Shown here: positions 51,437 to 61,311 of the stretch, piece by piece
Layout of the letters: every line of letters starts with the position of its first letter
Position numbering within the stretch: the stretch's first letter is position 1
NCBI GenBank assembly: GCA_009760855.2
Contig: WPIO01000006.1
Location: forward strand, 6,497,001-6,561,000
Length of the DNA stretch: 64,000 bases
From: Cristatella mucedo
Taxonomy: Eukaryota; Bryozoa; Phylactolaemata; Cristatellidae
Direction: 5' to 3'
Position numbers and translations under genes: made by a program
The notes under the pieces: model-generated
The model's database searches: none
What the model was told of the DNA's origin: nothing
Seen by the model: the letters and a program-made list of their open reading frames with translations, nothing else

Positions 51437-53423
51437 TCAAGGACGCGAGCACTCAAAAAGCGAGCCGGCCACCGACCAGACGACCGCCTGGTCGAAGATG
51501 GGCGACATGACGAGGCTGAGCAGACGTGACTGCTGCTGCCGGAACAGCGGCCGATTGTCCGGCGCCTGCGCCATGACGAAGAGCACGGCCGCGACCCGCC
51601 GCACCATCTCCGGACTCGTGCCCATGATCTCTGGGTTGTCGCGCAGCGCGCCGACGCCGTGCACGTGCATCACCTGCATGGCGCTCTGCTCGGCCGCCTC
51701 CAGGAAGGAGAGCAGCAGGCCGACGCTGGCCGGCTGGTGCGCGCCCAGCGCTCGCGCCACGCCGCTGTCGGCCTGCACGAGGCCCGACGCGAGCACGATC
51801 GCCAGCTCGCGCAGCGCCGGGTCGCGCGCCTCCGCCACCAGGCGCACGAGCTCGCCAAACAGGCCGACCAGACGCCGCCACGGCGGCGTGGCCAGCAGCA
51901 GGTCGACGTTGCCGGCGTGCACGCACATCTTGCACATGGCCTCGATGGCGAGCGTCTGCGGCGTCGGCAGCGAGCCGGTGGCGCCGGCGGCGGCGGCCGG
52001 AGGGAGAGCCGCCAGGGCCGCCGCTGCCGCCGCGCCGACGAACGGGTCGCGTGCGTACGCCGCCGGACACGTGGCCCAGTAGAGCAGCGCGTCGAGCAGC
52101 GGCAGGCAGACGTCCTGTTCGAAGGCGCTCAGATCCAGATGGCCGCTCATGTTGCTCACCGTCACGAGCGCATCCTCGCGAAGCTCGTCGACGTATGGCC
52201 AGCGCCAGCCGACGTCGCCGCCGCAGGACGATCCGCTCGCGCCGCTGCCGACGCGGCGGCGGCAGCGCAGGCGCAGCAGGGCGCCGAGCGCGCCGACGAG
52301 CAGCGGCGAGGCGCACATGTGCCTCTCGTTGCCTGGCACGAACGAGAAGCTGCGCACGATGTTGGCCGCGCAGAGGCAGCGCGCCGCGACCGCCTCCTGG
52401 TCGTCGTCGGCCAGCGACATGAGCAGCTCGTCGCGCACGAACGGCTCGTCGTCGTCGCCGCCGCCGCCATCGGCAGCCTCGCTCTCGGCAGCCAGGAGGC
52501 CAAGAGGCGAGCTCGAGCGATGCCGCTTCCTGCCACTCGAAACGGTGGCGGCAGGGGCGGCGGCGGCCCCTTCGCGGCGGCTCGCGACCGCCGCCGGACT
52601 TTGATTATTCGCCACTGGTGTAGCGCGTCCGCCGTCGTCGCGGCGGCCGCCGCTTGCCTCACGCCACGTGGCGTCGACGGCTGCCTCCGCGCTGCCGCCG
52701 CCGCAGCGCGCCGACCACAGATCGACGGGCGACGGTCCGACGTCGGCGGCTGCGTCGTCGGAAGAAGCGGGCGCTGGAGCGCCAGCGCTGCGACGTCCGA
52801 GTGATGGCGCGGCCGCGGAGGAGGAGGAAGAGGAGGAGGAAGAGGAGAGACGCGCAGGGTAAAACAGTCTTTCGATCAGGCCCGACTGCAGCTGTCCGGC
52901 TCGCGACTGGCTGACGATGTGCGACGCCGACGAGTTGACCCTGGTCGGGGCGAGGGCCGGCGACGGCGACGACGCCATCGCGCAGCCACCGTTGCAGTCG
53001 GCAGCCGGCGACGGACGAAACGCAGCAGCAGCAGCCGAGACAGATTCGGCGCCAGCGCACTGATCCGCCGCCGGCGCTTGGGCAGCGTCACCGCAGCGAT
53101 CCGGCAGCGGAGTCTGCCTCGAGCCGCCGCCCACTAGGCAACGGTCATCAATGCGAACGATCATTCCGGTGCGAGTCTTCCAAGTGTAGTCTGTGCGCTT
53201 ACAGCGAACCAACCGCCGCTGCTTCTCCTCCTCCTCCTCCTCATCATCATCCGGCGACGGCGTGCCGCAGGCGACGTCCTCGGCAAAGCCGCTCCCCGGC
53301 GGGCGGCGGCGCGAGGACTCGGCGGCGGCGGGGGCGGCCAGCACGCGTGCTCTGGCCGCCGCCGAGTAGGGCACGCCGCCGACGGTCAGGTCGAAATCGG
53401 GAAACATGTCGCTCAGCGACTGG
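51437..53423 (-). CDS. ARID1: ARID1 last exon: acidic segment and BAF250_C domain, stop codon
   Basis: A 1987-nt terminal exon after ACTTGCAG. It begins QSLSDMFPDFDLTVGG, has an acidic run (DDDEEEEEE, near 53230), then YTWKTRTGMIVRIDDR (near 53180), equivalent to the conserved strand before the vertebrate core-binding region. A long Ser/Ala/Gly-rich insert follows. BAF250_C runs from about 52390 to the end: RCLCAANIVRSFSFVPGN, LSAFEQDVCLPLLDALLYW, LAIEAMCKMCVHAGNVDL, RRVAAVLFVMAQ, ending FECSRP and TGA at 51439-51437. Third codon positions are strongly G/C, unlike the introns. Confidence 0.95.
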
Positions 53424-56400
53424 CTGCAAGTGGAGAGAGCGAGAGAGATCAGACACACGAATGGGTGCGCTCGCTGACGAAGGGTGACACGAGCTGACGA
53501 AGGGTGACGCTGACTGGCGCTAGCTGACGAAGGGTGACACGAGCTGACGAAGGGTGACACTTCCCAAGACGAAAGCAGAGGCGGCCAGGGCGCTGGAGCT
53601 TTCGTTTATTTTTTTTATTGAATCTATTTAGAAGCATTGGAATTAATTTTTTTGGGTGGGGAATGCCAAACCTGATACGCCGAAGGCAGCGAGGTACAGG
53701 TAGTGAGGTGCCTAGGTTTTTTTTTACAGCAGCACCTATTGCGCATCTAACCCCAATGAAGTCTTAGCCGCGTGCTGGCGCACTCCAGAGTCTGGGCGGC
53801 TTTCGGTGCGCACACTGTAGCCAACAGATTCCACTTTAGCGCCGGTTTGGTCAAGTAATGAGGCGCCTTTAAACGACGACCAAGGTCCGGGGGGGGGATG
53901 GGCTCGAGCCAGCGGCACGTACGTAAAGCGGCATCTGGAGCGAGGTAAAGTCCTCTGAAGGCTACATACAAATGATTCGTCTCACGCAACAGAAAGAGAG
54001 GGAGAAGTGAGCGGCCGGCAGTCAGGAGGCGAATAAGCGAGCAATAAGACAGCTTCTGCTGCCTGCACGGCCGCCGCCGGCGCAGGGAGCCGGGCTGTGA
54101 GCGCCGCTCGCGAGGGGCGGAGGGAGAGACCGCACCACTCACATGTAGTGCAGCAGCACCGCTTCCAGCAGGCCGGGCAGGCGAGCTAGACTGAAGAAGC
54201 CGACGGCCGAGTCGTCGTGCAGCAAGATGTTGAGCACGTCCAGCGCCCACGTGCTCTCGGCAAGGAGCCCGCTCTTGAGGCTCATCATGATCCGAGCTGG
54301 ATCGACGTGGCCTGGGGCGACGCATGCGCGGCGGCGGCGGTGCAGCACGATCAGTGGCAGTGCGACGAGCGACGGTGCCCTCTGACGGCAAGGTGAGGAG
54401 GACAGGTGGAGTCGGGCGCGAGGTGGCACACCGTGCAGGCAGCTGCCGCTGCCACCACGCCTTGCCCCTCGGCAGCGGGCGGGGACGCGACGCGACTGCA
54501 GCGGTGCCTGCTGCGGCAGTCCGAGCATGCGAGACTCACCGACGTCCTTGCCGGCAAGCACTTTACGCCGGCGACCGATTTTCGGCTGGACGGCCTCGAC
54601 GCAGCCCGGCGGCAGGACGAGGTCGCGCTGGACGACGTCCACGGGGGTTGCATTGCCCAATGCAGCTGCCGCGGCAGCGGCCGCTGCAGCGTCGGCGAGC
54701 GCCGCTTTCGACTGCAAGAGCGGCAGCGGAAGGCCAAGGTCAGGCGGCAGCCGGCTCCTTAGAGGCGGCATGCTCGCAGCATCGAGGCCCGAGCTTCGAC
54801 AGAGGAGGCCTCGCGCAGCCCTCTTCTACCGACCGTTGCGTAGAGCAGCGCACAAAAAAGCAGCAGGAAAGCGCCACGTGGCCACGGTACACGAGGCAGC
54901 CCGAACCGGAAGCGAAATCCCTGGGTAGGGCGTAGAACGAGGGCAGCGCGTTGGGCAAGGCGCAGCGGCCGGCCACAGGCTTCTCCGTCGGGAGCAAAGG
55001 TAGCGCTGCGCTTCGGCAGCAGCTCTTGGCTCGCTTTCGGGCAGCACTTGGCAGAGCCGACCCGACCCTCCCGCTGTGCGTGTACAAATCGCCGCAGGTC
55101 AATGGCGGCAATGCTGGCTCACATCGAGTCACACTGCTACATCCGGTTCTCGGTGCGTGCATTCGCGCGTGAGTCATTTTGCTGCACGGCACGCACAGGT
55201 CGTGGAAAAACCGTGGGCCGTAACGAGAGACTACGGCAGCTACAGTGCCGGCCGGCGGCCCAAGCTGCTATCAATTCGCTTCGTGTATCACGAGCGGCTA
55301 CCCACGAGCTCTCCCGCCACACGAGAGCGCTCGCACCTTTCACCTGTGCCGACGAGCGAGCAACCGCCGGGGCTGCACGTGAGCGAAGCTCACTCAAGTC
55401 GAACCAACCGCGCCGGAACGTACCTTGCTGCCTGACCGCGCTCCGGCGGCCTTTGCCGACGAGCCGCTGGCCGAAGCCGAGCTCGACGAACTCTTCGTCG
55501 GCTCGACGAGGGGACTCGGCGCCTGCCTCGGCGGCGTTGCAGTGGCCGGCGGGCCACCGGAAGCCATTCTGGGCGGCGGCGGCAGCGAATTTCCAACAGA
55601 CGGCTGCGACATTGCAGCAGGATAGCCGGGCGGCATGGGTGCACGATGGCCGCCCTCCGCCGAAGGACCGCCGAGCCGATGCTGCAGCTGCAGCCACTGC
55701 TGCTGCTGTGTGCCAAGGTCTGCAACAACCGCAGGTTCTCGCCGTGTGCGAAGTGGTCGGCGAAAGCACAGCCCCGCAACATTAGAGCACACGGGCGGGC
55801 TTTTGCAAAGCGCCGCATGCCAGCAAATGATGACGAGTGCCCGTGCACGCATTCGAGCCCGGCGCACCCTACGGCTTGCAATCGTAGCCAGTGTAACGAA
55901 CAAGTCTGGAGAGAAACACTCTGCAGCAACGAAACGAGAACCAGGTCTGAAAGGCAGGAATCCCAAGGAAGCCAAGGACAGCGGGCCGAAGCCAACAGAC
56001 GGAGCCCGGGTAGGGAGGGAGTGGCACTCGTGTGCACAAACCACTCGACATTAGAGCGGATCGCAAGCGAATGCCATGTGAATGCAATCGCAAGCCGGGT
56101 GAATTCGCAAAGCTCTCTAGAACTTTTCCCACCGAATCCCCAGAAAGAAGTGCAGACGCTTCTGCTGCATGCGAGCGTGAGAGCGGAGGCGATTTCGACT
56201 ACTGCCTTTTGCCGGGCAGCGTGCAGAAACCTGGTTGCCAAAGATGGTGGCCTCGAACCCCCAAACTTCTGGGCTAGTTAGTAATCGGGTCGCGACACTC
56301 TCCGAAGGACGGTTAAAAAGGACGATGAAAAGCGGGGGGGGGGGGGGGGGGGGGGGGAGGAGGTGAGGGGCCGTGAGAGACACGGCAGCGAGAGCAGCAG

Positions 56401-59400
56401 CCGCCTACGAGCTGCCTGGTGACCAGCGGGGCGGGGCGGGGCGCCACTCGACGACGACGACGACGACGAGCAGACGCCTACGAGCTGCGGCCACCAGTGA
56501 GAAGAAGGTGGACAGCCACGACACTGAGTGAGAGACACAAGCGAGCGATCGAGCGCGCGCTCGGAGGTCGCTCAGGAAAGGCCGGAGCTCGCGCGAGGCT
56601 CGAGCGCATGGCTGCAAGCAGGCAAAAACAGAGAGCAATAAATATCCTTTCATCTGCCACGAAAAGAGAGAAGACCCGCTGTGGTCACTGACACGAGCCG
56701 CTGTGGTCACTGACACGAGCCGCTGCCGCTGGCCGCGACTGCGGAAAACGATCAGCATGCTAATTAGCTGGGAGCTCCCGGGACGCGACCAGCAGGCGCC
56801 GGCAGGAAGCAGCCAGCGCTTACCCGGTGCCGACTGCATGCCCGGCCCGGCGTCGTGCATGCCCAGCATGGCTGCCGAGCTCGGCGGCAGCTGCATGTAG
56901 CCGTACGGCTGAGCTCCGCCGCCAGCGAACGGAGGAGGCGGCTGCTGCTGCTGATAGATGCCCGGCTGCTGCTGCTGCTGCTGATCCATCGAGCTATTCC
57001 AGCCTACCAATACGATTCGAAGCGCATCGGCTAGGGATCTGCATCTGATCATCATCCGATCTGCATCCGAAGCGCATCGGCAAGGATGCAGAGACGTCAG
57101 ACCGACAAACGCTTCGCTCGTATCACGGCGGATGAACGAACATCTGCTTCCACCGGTTTTCCTGTGCCACTCTGGCAGATGCGGAGCTCTGATCTCTCTG
57201 GTCTCTCTGGATCTCTCTGATCTCTCTGGATCTCCAGATCTCTCTGATCTCTCTGGATCTCCAGATCACTCCGATCTCTCTGGATCTCCAGATCTCTCTG
57301 GATCTCCAGATCTCTCTGGATCTCCGGATCTCTCTGATTTCTCTGGATCTCCAGATCACTCCGATCTCTCAGGATCTCCAGATCTCTCCAATCTCTCTGG
57401 ATCTCCAGAGCTCCGATCTCTCTGGATCTCTGGATCTCCAGATCTCTCTGATCCCCATAGCTTTGGACAGACAGCCGAGCGCTGGGCAGGCTGGAGGCTT
57501 CTTCCAGCACCCGCTGCCTTCGAGCAGCAGTGGCCTCGGCGCGCCCAAGCGCTGGGTGGCGGCACGCGTCATGACACACCCGCGCGCAGGAAGCAGGTCA
57601 GAGGTAAGAATAGACGGGCAGCAACAGCTAATGACTGCACAAAAGGCTGTGGCTTTCAGCGCCCACCAAGAGAGGACGAGCGAGAGAGCGAGCACGACCC
57701 GGACGCCGCCTGCTGACGCCACTGGCCACTGTCTGATGCCAAGCGATCCCCTCCGAGAGCCGGTCACCGCAGAGGAGGGCATCGAATCCGGCACGCTCGT
57801 CCCCCGTGTCTCCGGCGAGCACTGCACACAAACCAGGGAGGGGGTGGGCGTCGAAGTCACGCTGGCGGCTCGATTGACAGCCGAGCCTGCCAGCGGCCAC
57901 GCAAACCAAACGACGCAGTGGATCGTTGCCTGCTCGAGACAAAATGTCTTCTTCCGCCCCAGTCGGTCTCCCTTTTTGCGAGCCAGCGCTGCCGCCGGCT
58001 AGGCAAGCGAAACCGAACACTTTCCCGGGACGAGTCGGATTTGACATGGCAAACCGGCTCCGTGCTATCAAGTGCTACTCCAACCAAGCAAGACTACCAC
58101 AAGTAACTTCGGCAGCAAGCAGCTTGTACACTAGGCTCCCGGTACGGTTAATTCTAGGCTAGAGTGGATGGCCAACTGCTCCGCCACAGCCAGCTAGTCA
58201 TAACACCAAATTGCTTGCTCAGCCGATTAAAATAGTGCATGTTGGGTCTCTAAATTTTTACTCGGTTCACGAGCTGGACCGCCGAAGCAAGGAAGCCAGC
58301 TCATGCTGAGCCCGCGCCGAGCCGACGGTCAATGCCGCCAGCCGGACTGCTAGCTAGGTAGCTCTCAGCTCGATTGCAAACTAAACCCAACCAACCACCG
58401 CCAAGGTCTACTCCTGTGGCTGGTTCCGAACGGCCATAGCACGTTCTGGCTGGCACGCGAATCCTGAATGGAGCCCGAGACTCCGAACCGATCAGGCTAG
58501 GACAGTCATCCAGATGAAGCGGTCTGCGAGGCGAGTGGCACACAAGGCCGCAAGACCAATCGGAGGACAGTCAGTCAGCAGCACAAAATGACCACGATAC
58601 GCACAAGCTTACCTTCACAATTGCCGACAGAGCGAGATGCCAGATGATGCTGCTGCTGCTGCATCTGGTAGCTGCCGGGGTCGTTGGCGGCGCCCGAGGC
58701 ATATCCCCACGGGGAGAGCTGATGGCCCATGCCGCTCACATAGCGGCCTCCACCGCCGCCCTCGGAAGACTCGGCGCCGTAAGCACCAGCAGCCGGGTGG
58801 GCGTTCAATCCCATTGCCACCATGCCCACCGGCGGTCGAGGAGACGGTGCTGAGCCCGACATGAAACTGCAGAACCGAAAATCGCAGCCAGTCATACACC
58901 CTCATACAGTCACACACCGAGTGTGCTCGCAGGTCTGGGCAAGAGAGGGAGAGCACCAAAGAGTGCACCCGGTCAACGAAGCTCAAGATCTCGGTCTACC
59001 TCGGTGCACGAAAACAAGTCATCGATTCAAGGATCAGACAGACCCAGCACTCGGCAGTTAGCAGCACCACAGGATGCACTATAAAAGTGTCTGCACAGCT
59101 TTGAGCTTACAGACGAGTGACTCATTCCGGCGACTACTGATTGCTATCAACTAAATCCAGGTATGAATAAAATCAGAAGACCAAGACGCAGCACATCGTT
59201 CGACGTTCGCCCTACATACATCTGATAAGGCAATCGACACAAAAATAGCCTACTCATTCAATGCTAAGGCAGCCACACTTTGGTCACACACAGTGAGCAT
59301 GGGCCGGATATCCAACAGCACGTACTGTCCATTTATAGAGGCACACCGGTGAGCCAGGTACAAGGCCAAAAAGAGCAGTGCACGCACACAATAGAGGCAC

Positions 59401-61241
59401 ACGCTGGCTGGCTGGCTGAGCGACGGTAAGGACTTGCCTAATAAATGCCAGCCTCACAAGGTGCCTGCGATGAAGCTGCCTGCGATGGACAAACGCGCTC
59501 GTGCACACTGAGCTCCAGGCAGAGGAGAGAAATCGCTGGTTATCAGCAAAACAATAATAATAATAATGTACTTGATAAAGCGCCCTCAGAGAACTCAATC
59601 TCTTTCTAGGCGCTTTACATTTGCTGCAAAGGAAAATGCAATTGAATGGTGAGTAGTATCATGCTTGAAAAATAAACAACATAAATAACATGATTAGGAG
59701 TGACATGCACAGGGTCAGCATTCAAATGTGGTTAGTGGCAGCATGCACAGTGTCAGCACGTATAAGCACATCAAGGACGAATCACAGGGACCCACTAAAT
59801 GCTGTCCTAAATAGGTGTGTTTTTAGGTTCTTTTTAAATGTGGTCAGGTCAGGGGATGTTCTGACGCAGGTCGGGAGGGAGTTCCAGGCTTTGGGAGCAT
59901 ACGAACTAAATGCACGGTCTCCAAAGGTTTAAAGGTTTGTACGAGGTATTTGTAGACTGCTGGATTCCGAAAAGCGGGTGGCACGATGCTTGGCCTGATG
60001 GGGGAGTATGTCGGAGAGATAGGCTGGAGCCATAGAATGAAGGGACCTAAAAGTGAGCGACAAAACCTTGAAGTCAATCCGTTGCTTGACTGGTAGCCAG
60101 TGCAGGTCGGCGAGAAGTGGAGTAATGTGGCAACTGTGCCGCTCACGACAGACAAGCCTAGCTGCAGAGTTTTGCAACAGCTGCAATGGCCTGATCGCAC
60201 ATGCTGGTAGGCCAGTAAGCAGTGAGTTGCAGAAGTCGAGACGAGATGTCACGAATGCATGGACCAACTTGGACGTGGTATCCTTATCTAAACAAGCCCG
60301 AATTTTAGCAATGTTATGAAGCTAAAAATAGGCAGATTCGACTGTGGAACTGATATGGTCGTCTAACGAGAGGTCGCTTTGGAATATGACACCTAGATTT
60401 CGAGCTGATTCAACAGGAGATATGCTGGCAGAGCCTATTTTGAGAGACAGCCTTTCCAATCTCTGAATCCCACTGGGTTTGCCCATAACTAGTAAGTTAG
60501 TTTTATCATCGTTTAGTTTTAGAAAATTTGCTGCCATCCATGTGCGGATGTCATCAATGCATGCAGCAAGTGAGTTGAGAGAATTCGAGGTGCTCGAAGG
60601 TTGGGAGGGATCAAAGCAAAGGTACAGCTGAGTGTCGTCCGCATGGAAGTGAAAGCCTAGATTGTGCTTGGCAATCACATCAGCAAGAGGGAGAGTACAA
60701 GCCGTGAAAAGAACCGGACCTAGAACGAGCCCTGAGGTACTCCATATTTCAGAGGTACACGGTCTGCGATCTGCCAAACCACGATAAAAAAATACGATCT
60801 GCCAACCCACTCTGGCCGCTGGTCGCCAGCGCTCAGAAGCTTCTGGAGGACAGCCGTTTGCACTGGCAAGCCAGCCGGCCGCTTACCGCCGCCGCCCCTT
60901 CTTCCTCCCCTCCTGCGTCCCCACCGTCTACCGACAATTCGTTGAGTTGGAAATGTGGCACGTGAGCAAACAGATACCCGCAAGGCTTCGACGTCGTACG
61001 TTGCTTGAAGTCATGCTGTCCACTCTCCTTCACATCCGCTAGCGAGTCCTTTATTGAAGCTGGAACTAGGTTTGTGAGCGGGGTTCTAATGCTCGCCGCT
61101 AGCGGCTTTGCGTGCCAGCCTCCAGCCCGGCACTACTACTGCTACTCGGGGCCAGTGCGTGGCCTGCAACCTGAAGCTCTGCACGATCGCGTCGTGGCCC
61201 TTGCACTGACCGCCCACGATTGTGAAATGATGTCTGGCCAG

Positions 61242-61311
<70 letters not shown>

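Larger units (their letters stand above)
53424..54142 (-). other. Last ARID1 intron
   Basis: Contains a diverged plus-strand SINE-A copy (53838-53975) and a small repeat cluster of GCTGACGAAGGGTGAC units at 53473-53560, close to the acceptor of the last exon. Confidence 0.7.

Noticed and set aside
51498-52804. Plus-strand ORFs up to 381 codons under the last ARID1 exon
   Set aside because: Shadow frames of the high-GC minus-strand coding exon; the minus frame carries the conserved BAF250_C motifs.
57097-57579. LEIQRD-repeat ORF as an ARID1 exon
   Set aside because: The flanking ARID1 exons already join in phase 1; no acceptor/donor pair was needed or clearly present.
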